Positions 55,581-64,000 are shown, numbered from the stretch's first letter. The stretch is 64,000 bases of DNA from Pseudomonas duriflava (GCF_007830155.1 NZ_VLKY01000002.1:1-64000); one strand, 5' to 3'. Numbers and translations are program-made. The notes: generated from the sequence alone by a model not told the origin.

Positions 55581-57722
55581 ATGTTGTTTGCTAGCGATCT
55601 ACCGGATGGGTTCGTGTCCCTCGGCATGATGCACCACCAGCCGTTGCTGGTTCTTTTATCTTATGTCATCGCAACGGCAGCCGGCTACACAGCCCTCTCG
55701 ATGGCCACCCTGGCTTCCTCCTCTGCGCTGAACAAGAACCAGACGTTATGGCGCCTTATTGGCGGCTTGTCGCTGGGCAGCGGTATCTGGTCGATGCATT
55801 TCGTATCGATGCTGTCCTACGAGGGCCCCGTACCCCTTTATTACAACTACGGCCTTACTGCCGTCTCGCTTGTGATCGCTATGACGGTTTCCTACGTAGT
55901 GATCTGCCTAGTGAGTCGCGAATACCTGTCTCCAGGGGAATATAGCCTGGCTTCAATTCTGGCTGGCGTCGGCATCGCCGCCATGCATTACACCGGTATG
56001 TACGCTATAGAGTCGGTAGCAAAGCAGGTATACGATCCGGGCCTTTTTGTAGCCTCCATCGTAGTGGCGATACTAGCCTCCCTGGGTGCTCTGATACTGG
56101 CGTTCGTACTCCGGAACATGACCGGCCGTTACACCGGCTGGCTTTATGCCGGGGCTAGCCTGATCCTGGGTGGTGCCATTGTCTCCATGCACTTTACCGG
56201 AATGGCGGCGCTTACTCTGGTGGTTCCAGAGGGTACCCCTAGCCTAACGCCGACCTCGAACGAGCATGGTTTGTTGATCATTGCCATTACGGTCCTGACC
56301 CTTCTGATCATTTGCTCAAGCCTAGCCGCTATGTGGCTGGAAAAGCGTTTCAACGAGCAGAAATCTCAACTAGCCAGGAAGGAATCCGGTGCGCTTAATC
56401 AGGTGGCGCTACGCGATCCCTTGACCCACTTGCTTAACGATTACAGCTTCGAGCAGTTTCTGGTCCGGACGTTGAACAGGGCTCAGTCCAATGAGCAGTT
56501 TGCCCTGTTCAATCTTGACCTTGATCACTTCAAGCGCATCAATGACAGTCTCGGTCTGAGCGCCGGTGATGATCTCCTGATCCAGGTAGCTCGCCGCGTT
56601 TCAGAAATTCTGCCGGATCATTCGGAAATGACACGCCAGGGTGACGAGTTCCGGATACTGGCTCCGTTGAGCGACCCTTCAGATAGCGAAACATTGTCGC
56701 TGCGCCTGCTGGAGCAGCTGCGACCGCCCTTTAATCTGAGCGGACAGCAGATCGGCATGACTTCAAGCATTGGCATTGCCCACTTTCCGGAAGATGCTCA
56801 GACTGCCAGTGAGCTGCTCAAGAATGCTGGCTTGGCTGTTGGACATTGCAAGCAGAATGGCCGTAACCGCTTCCTGCGCTTCACGCCGGACCTACAGCGA
56901 CGGGCAGAGGAACTCCTGCACCTGGAGCAAGACCTACGGCAGGCCCTTGCCGAAGGAGGATTGGAAGTTCATTACCAGCCAATCGTTTCCAGCGATGCCC
57001 AGCAGGTGATCGGGCTTGAAGCGCTGGTCCGCTGGCGGCACCCTACCCTTGGCCCCGTAAGTCCTGATCGCTTCGTACATGTGGCCGAGCAAAGTGGCCA
57101 GATCGGTGAGCTGGATGGCTGGGTCATGCGGCGCGCCTGTCAGGATCTGAAAATCTTGCACGACCTGGGGCACACGCAGTTGCGCGTTGCGGTGAACTGC
57201 TCTCCGCTCAACCTGACCAATCGGGGCCTGTTGGCCTCTGTGGAAGGCGCCTTGCGCCAGGCTGGATTGCCCGCCCGTGCGCTGACGCTGGAGCTGACCG
57301 AAAACGCACTGATGCATAATTTGAACATTGCCATTGAGTTGCTCGAGCGGATTCGTACCCTTGGCGTGAAGGTATCCATTGACGACTTTGGCAGCGGCTA
57401 TTCGTCCCTTGCGTATCTCAGCAAGCTGCGCGTGGATACCCTTAAAGTCGACCGGGCTTTCGTACGAGACATTCCTGGTCAACAGACCGATATGGACATT
57501 ACCGCGGCAATCATTGCCATGGCGCACAAGCTTCAGCTGAAAGTTGTGGCGGAAGGCGTTGAGACACCCGAGCAGTTGGCCTTCCTGCGGGAAAACCAGT
57601 GCGACTACATCCAAGGCTATTTTTTCAGTAAACCCCTAGCCCTGCTGCCCTTGCAGGTCTGGTTAAGCAAGTTTGAGAAAGCGGCCGACATGGCCAGTCA
57701 GTCTCAACACTTGCCTGTCTGA
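55581..57722 (+). CDS. MHYT-GGDEF-EAL membrane protein
   Basis: A c-di-GMP signalling protein of about 713 residues. N-terminal MHYT sensor domain with seven to eight membrane helices contains the motifs SMHFVSM, AMHYTGM and SMHFTGM; MHYT domains are proposed to bind copper and sense O2, CO or NO. The GGDEF domain has RQGDEF (Gln353 in place of the first glycine), so it is probably catalytically weak or dead, perhaps a GTP sensor. The EAL domain looks intact: EALVRW, NCSPLNL, ELTENALM, DDFGSGYSSL, KVDRAFV and AEGVET. Net phosphodiesterase activity is expected. The start at 55581 (MLFASDLPDG) leaves no N-terminal extension; an earlier start at 55515 is possible. Confidence 0.88.
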   Translation: MLFASDLPDGFVSLGMMHHQPLLVLLSYVIATAAGYTALSMATLASSSALNKNQTLWRLIGGLSLGSGIWSMHFVSMLSYEGPVPLYYNYGLTAVSLVIAMTVSYVVICLVSREYLSPGEYSLASILAGVGIAAMHYTGMYAIESVAKQVYDPGLFVASIVVAILASLGALILAFVLRNMTGRYTGWLYAGASLILGGAIVSMHFTGMAALTLVVPEGTPSLTPTSNEHGLLIIAITVLTLLIICSSLAAMWLEKRFNEQKSQLARKESGALNQVALRDPLTHLLNDYSFEQFLVRTLNRAQSNEQFALFNLDLDHFKRINDSLGLSAGDDLLIQVARRVSEILPDHSEMTRQGDEFRILAPLSDPSDSETLSLRLLEQLRPPFNLSGQQIGMTSSIGIAHFPEDAQTASELLKNAGLAVGHCKQNGRNRFLRFTPDLQRRAEELLHLEQDLRQALAEGGLEVHYQPIVSSDAQQVIGLEALVRWRHPTLGPVSPDRFVHVAEQSGQIGELDGWVMRRACQDLKILHDLGHTQLRVAVNCSPLNLTNRGLLASVEGALRQAGLPARALTLELTENALMHNLNIAIELLERIRTLGVKVSIDDFGSGYSSLAYLSKLRVDTLKVDRAFVRDIPGQQTDMDITAAIIAMAHKLQLKVVAEGVETPEQLAFLRENQCDYIQGYFFSKPLALLPLQVWLSKFEKAADMASQSQHLPV

Positions 57723-57863
57723 ACCAAATCGCCGCCGCCCCGCTGGCCAAGCAGGCGGCGCACTTATTGCCCTTCCCTCGGCCTTCGCGCTGAACTTCTG
57801 CGTCTAATCCGCCTCTCTGAGCAAGCACGTCACTAAAAGACAAATGCTCAGCGGGGGGACGCC

Positions 57864-58865
57864 ATGAAACGGATCAATGCTGGCACTGTTGTCGTTATCA
57901 CGGGTGCATCGAGTGGGATTGGCCGCGCTACGGCCCATGCCCTTGCCGAGCAGGGAGCCAGGCTGCTGCTGGCCGCTCGCCGCAAGGAGATGCTGGAGGA
58001 TGCAGTAGAGGAATGCCGTGCACGGGGTGGTGTCGCGTTTGCCATTGCCACCGATGTAACGCGTGAGGAAGAGGTCGAACATCTGGCACGCGAGGCCATC
58101 CTTCGCTTCGGCCGTATCGATGTCTGGTTCAATAATGCAGGCGTGGGTGTTTTCGGCCAACTGAACGATATTCCGTCCGAGGTATGGCACCACGTCATCG
58201 AAACCAACCTGTTCGGTTACGTGTATGGGGCCAAAGCCGCACTGCGGCAATTCCGTGCTCAAGGGCATGGCGTTCTGATCAACAATGCCTCTATTGTCGG
58301 GCGCCTGGCCAAACCCGATTCAACAGCGTACGCCACGAGCAAATTTGCCATTCGTGGCTTTTCCGAGTGCCTGCGCCAGGAGCTGCTGGATCAACCGGAC
58401 ATCCATGTCTGCACGCTCTTGCCATCCGTTATCGACACGCCCTTTTTCGAGCATGCTGCCAACTTCAGCGGGCAGCGTGTCCGTGCCGCACCTCCCGTCT
58501 ATGATCCGGAAAAAGTCGCCCGCACCGTCATCGGGCTGGTAAGGCGCCCGCGAGCCGAAGTCATCATCGGTGGGTCAGGACGTACAGCCAGCCTGCTAAA
58601 GCGCCTAATGCCAAGCCTGATGACTCGTATCAATGGCCGAGCACTGCATCGGGGATTCCTGGCCGAGGAGCCGAGCGACGACACCACAGGAGCCGTACTC
58701 GAGCCCATGCGTGACGGGCGTACCGTTTACGGCGACTGGCGCAAGGGGCCAAACAATGGCGGTGTGCCCTCGCTGGTGCTATTGGTGGCGATCGGTCTTC
58801 CGCTCGGTCTGCTAGCCTGGCGGCGGTGTAACGCTTCCCGATCAAAAGACCTTGGGTCCTTCTAG
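57864..58865 (+). CDS. SDR-family oxidoreductase with C-terminal membrane anchor
   Basis: A 333-residue classical short-chain dehydrogenase. It has the NAD(P) motif TGASSGIG (about 13-20), NNAG (about 91), the catalytic Ser in INNAS and the YxxxK pair YATSK (about 156). The extra C-terminal part (about 230-333) includes a conserved basic region and ends in a hydrophobic segment (LVLLVAIGLPLGLLAWRR), which may anchor it to the membrane. The substrate is unknown. A GGGGGGA site precedes the ATG. The patatin gene follows after 33 bases with its own AAGGAG, so the pair is probably one operon. Confidence 0.87.
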   Translation: MKRINAGTVVVITGASSGIGRATAHALAEQGARLLLAARRKEMLEDAVEECRARGGVAFAIATDVTREEEVEHLAREAILRFGRIDVWFNNAGVGVFGQLNDIPSEVWHHVIETNLFGYVYGAKAALRQFRAQGHGVLINNASIVGRLAKPDSTAYATSKFAIRGFSECLRQELLDQPDIHVCTLLPSVIDTPFFEHAANFSGQRVRAAPPVYDPEKVARTVIGLVRRPRAEVIIGGSGRTASLLKRLMPSLMTRINGRALHRGFLAEEPSDDTTGAVLEPMRDGRTVYGDWRKGPNNGGVPSLVLLVAIGLPLGLLAWRRCNASRSKDLGSF

Positions 58866-58898
58866 CAGGCGCAGGGCCTTTATCCAAGGAGCACACTC

Positions 58899-60029
58899 AT
58901 GACTGAACACACCTTGCTCGTTTTGTCCGGCGGTAACGCGCTCGGTGCCTATGAAGCGGGCGCCTATGAGACTTTGCATGCTCAGGGACTCCATCCCGAG
59001 CGGATCGTGGCGGTTTCCACCGGTGCCATCAATGCGGCCCTGATTGCCGGCAATCCGCCGGAAAAGCGGGTTGAACGCCTACGCGGCTTCTGGTCTTCCG
59101 CCATGCGCGAAACCCCTGGCTGGCCGATGATGTCAACTCATTGGCCGCTGGCCTGGGACAGCAACCGGGCCCGTGCCTTACAGTCCACGGCATTGGGCAG
59201 CCCTGCGATTTATCACCCACGTTTTCCCGGCATGCTCTCGATGTTTCCAGGCATGCCGATGGATACCAGCGTTTATGATCTGGCGCCGCTGCGTAAAACC
59301 CTTGAGCAATCGGTCGATTTTGGCCGCCTGAACAGTGGAGAAATACGCTTAACCGTGGTTGCCGTCGATATGTGCAGCGGAGAGGAGATACGCTTCGACA
59401 CCACCGAAGCCCCTCTTGAGATGGATCATCTGCTAGCCAGCTGCGGGTTCGTTCCCTTCTTCTCACCTGTATCGGTCGGGGACCGTTTGGTGGTTGACGG
59501 CGGCCTGGCCTCGAACCTGCCCCTGGAAGCGGCCCTGGCGGAGCCCTTTGCCAAGGATCAACTGTGTATTGCCATCGACCTGTTCAGGCGGCGTAGCCAA
59601 GGCTTGCGCACCGTAGGGCAGGCTATGGACCGTCAACTTGAACTGTTATTGTCCACCCAGACCTGCCGGGCGCTGGCAGGCTTGAAGCAGGCTCATGCCC
59701 TACGGCGGCACCTGCGCCTGTTGGGGGAACGGCTTCCAGAATCCGAGCGGGCCGATCCGGCACTGGCGCAAGCCTTGGCCGAAGGTGCCAAGATTGAGGC
59801 AGCAACGACCCTGCTTCTGCTTAACCATGCCTGTGTAACACATGATGCCGAGATGCGAGCCTTCGACTTTTCCCGACCGGCTCTAACCGAGCGCTGGGAC
59901 TGCGGCCGTTCGGACATGGCGCATGCCCTGGAGGCGCTGGGTAGCCAGCGGGCCGGGCCGGGCGAATTCATGGTACAGGCCTTTAGTGGGTGCGAGCCCC
60001 TGGACATGAGTGGCGTAGGGCCGGCCTAA
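58899..60029 (+). CDS. Patatin-like phospholipase
   Basis: A 376-residue cytosolic patatin-family lipid hydrolase. It has the oxyanion glycine motif SGGNALGAYEAG (about 8-19), the nucleophile Ser40 in AVSTGAINA and the catalytic Asp200 in VDGGLASN, so the Ser-Asp dyad is complete. The nucleophile elbow reads A-V-S-T-G instead of the usual G-x-S-x-G, with alanine for the first glycine. The substrate (lysophospholipid or acyl ester) is unknown. It lies directly after the SDR gene and converges with yaiI. Confidence 0.87.
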   Translation: MTEHTLLVLSGGNALGAYEAGAYETLHAQGLHPERIVAVSTGAINAALIAGNPPEKRVERLRGFWSSAMRETPGWPMMSTHWPLAWDSNRARALQSTALGSPAIYHPRFPGMLSMFPGMPMDTSVYDLAPLRKTLEQSVDFGRLNSGEIRLTVVAVDMCSGEEIRFDTTEAPLEMDHLLASCGFVPFFSPVSVGDRLVVDGGLASNLPLEAALAEPFAKDQLCIAIDLFRRRSQGLRTVGQAMDRQLELLLSTQTCRALAGLKQAHALRRHLRLLGERLPESERADPALAQALAEGAKIEAATTLLLLNHACVTHDAEMRAFDFSRPALTERWDCGRSDMAHALEALGSQRAGPGEFMVQAFSGCEPLDMSGVGPA

Positions 60030-60041
60030 GCCGACCCGGGC

Positions 60042-60497
60042 TCAGGTGGCTCGCGTCAGGCGCGTCAACAGCCGATCCAGCGCATTGGCAAAGGCTTGCT
60101 TTTCACGCTCGCCATAGGGCGGCTGACCGCCGCCCATTTGGCCCTGGTCACGCAGGTCGGTGAGCAGGTTACGTACAGCTAGACGCTCTCCCATGTTGCG
60201 GGAGTCGAACTCACGCCCCCGGGGATCAAGGGCATCAACACTCTTCTTGACCAACCGATCAGCCAGGGGGACATCACTGCAAATGACCAGGTCACCCGGC
60301 TCGGCCTGTTCGACTAGATAGTCGTCAGCCGCATCCATGCCGCTTTCGACCACGATCAACCGTACGCACGCAAGTGCCGGTTTGACCTGGGGCTGTCCTG
60401 CCACCATTACCACCTCAAGCTTGCGTTTCAGCGCAAATTTGAATACCAACTCTTTTGCCGCACGCGGACAAGCGTCCGCGTCGATCCAGATCCGCAT
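60042..60497 (-). CDS. UPF0178 family protein (YaiI/YqxD)
   Basis: A 151-residue protein of the NYN/PIN-like UPF0178 family, starting MRIWIDADACPRAAKEL and containing the conserved DLVICSDVPLADRLV acidic segment. PIN-like folds suggest a metal-dependent nuclease, not shown for this family. The C-terminal GGGQPPYGEREKQAFANALDRLLTR is family-typical. It is followed by its own stop 12 bases from the patatin end and lies downstream of the FTR1 gene. Confidence 0.85.
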   Translation of the reverse strand: MRIWIDADACPRAAKELVFKFALKRKLEVVMVAGQPQVKPALACVRLIVVESGMDAADDYLVEQAEPGDLVICSDVPLADRLVKKSVDALDPRGREFDSRNMGERLAVRNLLTDLRDQGQMGGGQPPYGEREKQAFANALDRLLTRLTRAT

Positions 60498-60506
60498 GCT
60501 TACCTC

Positions 60507-62429
60507 TTATAGCCCGCTGACAGGCTTGTTCTGCCCTATGGCCGCCTCACGACCACGTTCGGCGCGGCGGCTCCTGGTATAGAGTAGCGCAATGGCTGCC
60601 AGGGCGATGGCCTGGGCCGTCAGGGTATAGGCATCCGCATGGATACCGAGCCAGTCGAAATCAAAGAACGGCACCGGGCGCGTACCAAGCACACCCGCTT
60701 CCTGCAAGGCCGCCACGCCATGGCCAGCGAACACAACGGACAACACGCACAGCAGGATTGCGTTGGCGCTGAAAAACAGCCCCAGGGGAAGGCGCATCGA
60801 GCCACGTAGGATGATCCAGGCCAGACCGATTAACAGGACAACTGCTGTCGCCGCACCGCCCAGCACGGCCGTATGCCCTACCGGGCCCGCCTGCAGCCAA
60901 AGGGTTTCGTAGAACAGAATGACTTCAAACAGCTCGCGATAGACCGAGAAGAACGCCAGCACGGCAAAGCCGAAACGGCCACCGCCTCCCACCAGGCTGC
61001 TCGTGACGTAGTCCTGCCAGGCTGCCGCGTTACGGCGATCATGCATCCATACGCCTACCCAAAGCAGGACCACACTGGCAAACAGGCCGGTTATGCCTTC
61101 CATCAGCTCACGCTGGGCACCGCTGATATCGAGCACATACGCCGCTACAGCCCACGTCGCCACACCGGCCAGCATGGCCAGCCCCCAGCCAATATTCACG
61201 CTGCGGATAGCCGATGCCTGACCCGTCTTGCGCAGGAAAGCCAGAATGGCAGCCAGCACGAGGATAGCTTCGAGCCCTTCACGCACCAGAATCAGCAGGC
61301 TGGCGAAAAAGCTGAGGGACGTGGACATGCCGCCGCCCTGAAGGAGCTCACCGGCAGCCGACAGCTTGGCTTTGGCGGTTTCCAGCTTGGCCTGGGCATC
61401 GTCAGCCGAGAGGCCGTCCTGCAGGGACTGCCGGTAGGCCATCAGGGCCTTTTCAGTGCTCTTGCGCAGATCACTGTCGAGGTTATCAAGCGCGCTTTCG
61501 ACCAGCTCGAAACCTTCAAGGTAGGCGGCAACGGACAGGTCATAGGCCTGTTCATGCTGGCCTTCCCGGTATACCGCCAGGCTTTTTTCGAGGGTTGTCC
61601 GCGTGTAATCGATCAACTGCGCCGGCCCCCGCTGAGCCACGGGCGGCTTGGCCCGCTGGGCACGAAACGCTGCGGCGGCTTGATCACCCTGCGTTGCTGC
61701 CACATCAGCCGGCGTTTGACCGGCTAGCTGGGACAGGTCGAAACGGGAGGCACCTGTCTGAGCCGGGTCGGCGCTAAAACTGGCGATATAAGCTGCCACG
61801 TCCCAGCGCTCGCGCTCGTCGAGCTGGCCGGCAAACGCTGGCATGTCTGTTCCGTCTACTCCCAAGGTCAGGGTGTTGTACAGATCGTACAGGCTCAAAT
61901 GGTCCATGCGTGCCGGATCACGCAGGTCGCCAGGCGGCGGTTCCAGACCAATACCGGCAGGGCCGTCTCCAGCACCGGCATTGCCATGGCAGACACTGCA
62001 TTGCTGCGCATAAAGCGGCGCGCCGCGAACTGGATCGGGGGTGATGGCAGGCGTCCGGGCAACATGGTAGACCTGAGCCAGACGGGCCGAGAGCGCACTC
62101 GCCTCCTGAGCAACAGCGGCGCCCTCCGCCTTTTGCATGACGACCTGTTCCAGACGAACCATGCTTTGCTGAAGTGCTGCCTTTTCAGGATGATCAGGCA
62201 GACCATCGACCAAGACCGTTACCGTGTGCAAGAGATCCAGCTGGTCGCGGTATTCCGGCTCCTTGACCACCGTACCGGCCTGCACCGTGGCAGGATAACC
62301 GGCGCTTAGATAGCCCAGCACGTGCAAGGCGCGGGCGGCCTCCTCCTCAGTCTCGGCCCGTGCGGTCAGACTGAGCAACAAGAGCAGGGGCAAGCCCAAA
62401 AAGGCTAATCGGCGGTACAGCTTGAACAT
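60507..62429 (-). CDS. Cytochrome c-FTR1 iron permease fusion
   Basis: A 640-residue protein joining a periplasmic c-type cytochrome domain to an FTR1-family iron permease. The signal peptide ends TARA; the haem-binding CSVCH (Cys144, Cys147, His148) is followed by a distal methionine in GTDMPAFAGQL. After a helical linker (about 225-375) comes the FTR1 domain with seven membrane helices and both iron-transport REXXE motifs, REGLEAI and RELFEVI. FTR1 permeases take up iron after oxidation of Fe2+ by a coupled oxidase; a fused cytochrome may serve that electron transfer, which is inference. The ATG at 62429 is preferred to a start 12 codons upstream. A palindrome lies 45-67 bases before it. 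Confidence 0.92.
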   Translation of the reverse strand: MFKLYRRLAFLGLPLLLLLSLTARAETEEEAARALHVLGYLSAGYPATVQAGTVVKEPEYRDQLDLLHTVTVLVDGLPDHPEKAALQQSMVRLEQVVMQKAEGAAVAQEASALSARLAQVYHVARTPAITPDPVRGAPLYAQQCSVCHGNAGAGDGPAGIGLEPPPGDLRDPARMDHLSLYDLYNTLTLGVDGTDMPAFAGQLDERERWDVAAYIASFSADPAQTGASRFDLSQLAGQTPADVAATQGDQAAAAFRAQRAKPPVAQRGPAQLIDYTRTTLEKSLAVYREGQHEQAYDLSVAAYLEGFELVESALDNLDSDLRKSTEKALMAYRQSLQDGLSADDAQAKLETAKAKLSAAGELLQGGGMSTSLSFFASLLILVREGLEAILVLAAILAFLRKTGQASAIRSVNIGWGLAMLAGVATWAVAAYVLDISGAQRELMEGITGLFASVVLLWVGVWMHDRRNAAAWQDYVTSSLVGGGGRFGFAVLAFFSVYRELFEVILFYETLWLQAGPVGHTAVLGGAATAVVLLIGLAWIILRGSMRLPLGLFFSANAILLCVLSVVFAGHGVAALQEAGVLGTRPVPFFDFDWLGIHADAYTLTAQAIALAAIALLYTRSRRAERGREAAIGQNKPVSGL

Positions 62430-62473
62430 AAGGGCTTCCAAACAGGAACAGATGGCATCTGCCATAGTGTTCT

Positions 62474-62496
62474 ACTTGTAAATATTTGTTACAAGT
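62474..62496. promoter_or_regulatory. Palindromic operator candidate upstream of the FTR1 gene
   Basis: Perfect 8-base inverted repeat ACTTGTAA/TTACAAGT separated by 7 bases, 45 bases before the FTR1 ATG. On the minus strand TTGTAA could serve as -35 with CACTAT 19 bases further, the long spacer typical of MerR-type promoters. It does not resemble a Fur box. The regulator is unknown. Confidence 0.45.
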
Positions 62497-62586
62497 ATTG
62501 TGTTTGGATTAGGTGCAGATTTTACAGGGGCCTGCCGATTTAGCCTCGAAAAACTGCCCCCCCAGCGTGGCAAGGTGCCCTATCGC

Positions 62587-63216
62587 TTAAACAACTGCCC
62601 GGCGAACCGTGGCTAGCAAGGCGGCGGCACCAATGAACAGGCTGGCAAAGACTCGATTGGTGATCCGCTGCTGGCGCGCCGTTCGCAGCAGGCGCAGCAC
62701 CCGGGCTGCCAGCCCGGTATATCCCGCCATTACGATCAGGTCGACCGTGACCATGGTCGCGCCAATGATCAGGTATTGCGTGAGTAAGGGTTTTTGCGGG
62801 TCTACGAACTGCGGTAGCACTGCCAGCATAAAGACAACGGCCTTGGGGTTACTGGCATTCACGAGAAAACCACGGACGACCAACGCCAGCGGCCGGGTCA
62901 CTGCCTGCCCGGACGCGGCAGTCAGGTCCATGGGCGGCGCCTGCCACTGTCGAATCGCCAGATAAACCAGATACGCCACGCCAAACCACTTAATCAGCGT
63001 AAAGGCCAGTTGTGACGTCGCCAGCAGAGCCCCAACGCCTGCCGCCACGATAGCGATCTGCAAGGCCAACCCTACCTGCAGGCCAATGGCGTTCCAGTAG
63101 CCATGCCAGAACCCGTGCCGCAGCCCCGCGGCCATCGACGCGATGGCTCCGGCACCTGGAGAAAGACTGATGACCCAGCAGGCCAGCAAAAAAGCCAGCC
63201 ATGTGTGCAATGCCAT
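62587..63216 (-). CDS. LysE/RhtB-family amino-acid exporter
   Basis: A 209-residue inner-membrane protein with about six hydrophobic segments. It has the family start SLSPGAGAIASMAAGLRHG (about 19-37), the internal LVYLAIRQW and the FLVNASNPKAVVFMLAVLPQF motif (about 116-136). It should export amino acids or derivatives; the substrate is unknown. It follows the mscS-like gene by 15 bases in the same direction, so the two may be cotranscribed with the ABC-F gene upstream. Confidence 0.9.
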   Translation of the reverse strand: MALHTWLAFLLACWVISLSPGAGAIASMAAGLRHGFWHGYWNAIGLQVGLALQIAIVAAGVGALLATSQLAFTLIKWFGVAYLVYLAIRQWQAPPMDLTAASGQAVTRPLALVVRGFLVNASNPKAVVFMLAVLPQFVDPQKPLLTQYLIIGATMVTVDLIVMAGYTGLAARVLRLLRTARQQRITNRVFASLFIGAAALLATVRRAVV

Positions 63217-63231
63217 AATGAGCTCCTACCG

Positions 63232-63819
63232 TTAACGGTCCAGGAAGGTAAACGGGACATCCGTTCCGCGCCAACGCCGCACGGCTTTCTGAAAAAACAG
63301 CGAATTGGGAATCTGCAGAAGCGGCGCTTCTTCGATATTGACCCCTTCAGTCATGTCTTCCAGCGTGGTGTACAGCATATTAATGGCCACCACCCGGCCT
63401 TTTACGCCCGGCTTATCCGCCGACTCAATCACTTCGACACGATCCCCCAGCCGGAACGGCCCAAGGGTAAAGATCAGCACGGCGCAGAACAGGTTCGACA
63501 GTACGCTCCAGATGGCAAAGAACGCCACCGCAGCCACGGCAACGAAACCGGACAGCGCCGCCCAGAGAACCGAGCCGGACACGCCAAAGCGCTCCAGGAC
63601 CATAAGCACCGCGCTGCCCATGATCAGCCAGCGCAACAGGCCCCGTATGACCAGGACGAACTGCGGCGGCAGATGATAGCGCTCACCGATACGGGTAATG
63701 GTACGCGCGACGAAACGTTGCAGGATAAACCCTGCCAATAAAATCGCCAGGACCTGCAGCCCCAGCAGAACGCTGCGCTCCCAGCCCTCGGGAATCAGGT
63801 TATATAACGACTCGATCAC
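63232..63819 (-). CDS. Small mechanosensitive ion channel (MscS family)
   Basis: A compact MscS-type channel of about 195 residues. Two to three membrane helices (about 10-90) are followed by the pore helix AALSGFVAVAAVAFFAIWSVLSN and the beta-domain with FRLGDRVEVIES and LYTTLEDMTEG. It lacks the large C-terminal cage of E. coli MscS. GTG at 63819 is chosen because GGAG lies 8 bases upstream and it overlaps the ABC-F stop (GTGA), giving translational coupling; an open frame to 63876 would overlap that gene by 60 bases. Confidence 0.88.
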   Translation of the reverse strand: MIESLYNLIPEGWERSVLLGLQVLAILLAGFILQRFVARTITRIGERYHLPPQFVLVIRGLLRWLIMGSAVLMVLERFGVSGSVLWAALSGFVAVAAVAFFAIWSVLSNLFCAVLIFTLGPFRLGDRVEVIESADKPGVKGRVVAINMLYTTLEDMTEGVNIEEAPLLQIPNSLFFQKAVRRWRGTDVPFTFLDR

Positions 63820-64000
63820 GAAGCATTCTCCAGCTCCAGTTGCAGACTTTCCAAGCGCTCCAAGGCTTCCAGCCAACTTTCCTCCAGCTCGCTTTCACGG
63901 CTTTTCAGCTGTGCCTGCTCTGCCAGCGCCAGCCGTAGCTCTTCCTTGCGAGATGCCTCGTAAAGACCGCTGTCCCCTAGCCGTGTTTCCAGTGCCGCCA
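63816..64000 (-). CDS. ABC-F ATPase, C-terminal end (partial)
   Basis: The last 61 codons of a gene that enters from the right edge. The fragment (LETRLGDSGLYEASRK..., then ALAEQAQLKSRESELEESW) is a highly charged coiled coil. It matches the C-terminal extension of Uup/YheS-type ABC-F proteins, which act on the ribosome. No ATPase motif is in the window, so identity rests on this tail and on the order known from P. aeruginosa. It is coupled to the mscS-like gene by a GTGA overlap. Confidence 0.7.
   Translation of the reverse strand, partial: AALETRLGDSGLYEASRKEELRLALAEQAQLKSRESELEESWLEALERLESLQLELENAS

Noticed and set aside
62474..62496. Fur box upstream of the FTR1 gene
   Set aside because: I compared the palindrome with the 19-base Fur consensus; the match is poor. 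It was kept only as an unassigned operator candidate.

Overview
The window is a continuous stretch of core chromosome from a gammaproteobacterium of the Pseudomonas group. The evidence is gene content and order. From memory, the run pckA-hslO-hslR-rimA/B/K-LD-carboxypeptidase-amgS/R-tex-thioesterase-gshA-argA-argE-Pit-CYTH/CHAD-gspE-like ... gcvH-gcvT-fbpB-fbpA-ubiI-ubiH-pepP-UPF0149-zapB-like-zapA-6S RNA-fau ... ubiD-rho-trxA ... ppx-ppk-hemB is essentially the PA5192-PA5252 block of P. aeruginosa. GC content looks moderate for the genus and several genes use TTG or GTG starts. I cannot name the species. No phage, insertion sequence, CRISPR array or integron was seen.

Region by region. 1-1766: the tRNA-Tyr/Gly/Thr-tufB operon on the minus strand behind two sigma70-type promoters. 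1729-5059: pckA and the heat-shock genes hslO and hslR. 5154-8244: a tightly coupled plus-strand operon, rimA (EAL phosphodiesterase), rimB (retropepsin-like protease), rimK (ribosomal S6 glutamate ligase) and an LD-carboxypeptidase. 8247-10489: the envelope-stress two-component pair amgS/amgR. 10716-21223: tex, a thioesterase, gshA, arginine genes argA and argE, and a phosphate/polyphosphate block (Pit, its DUF47 partner, a CYTH-CHAD triphosphatase). 21519-28573: an orphan GspE/PilB-type ATPase, a 1578-residue GAF/PAS hybrid sensor kinase and a small periplasmic DUF2388 protein.

28777-37764 (minus strand): gcvH and gcvT without gcvP, a ferric-iron ABC permease and binding protein behind a probable Fur box, then the ubiquinone hydroxylases ubiI and ubiH with pepP and a UPF0149 gene. 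37821-39421: the zapB-like/zapA cell-division pair, 6S RNA and fau (5-formyl-THF cyclo-ligase), plus a 46-residue membrane protein found here by eye. 39595-46596: an EVE protein, a FliL-like protein, a DUF5924/DUF2914 protein, a ferredoxin-fused flavin reductase facing ubiD, then rho and trxA.

46982-49797: a complete polar amino-acid ABC transporter apparently inserted between trxA and ppx. 49905-54632: ppx and ppk, which overlap tail to tail, and hemB. 54881-60029: DedA, an MHYT-GGDEF-EAL c-di-GMP protein, and an SDR/patatin pair. 60042-64000: YaiI, a cytochrome c-FTR1 iron permease with a palindromic operator candidate upstream, a LysE exporter, a small MscS channel and the truncated end of an ABC-F ATPase.

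Shared themes are c-di-GMP and envelope signalling (rimA, the MHYT protein, amgRS, the hybrid kinase), iron uptake by two routes, phosphate/polyphosphate turnover, and quinone biosynthesis. I found no clearly unprecedented system. The items most worth a second look are the gcv operon lacking gcvP, the possible coupled leader ORF before amgS, the Fur-box fbpAB pair without an ATPase, the FTR1 operator dyad and the lineage-specific signalling and transport insertions.
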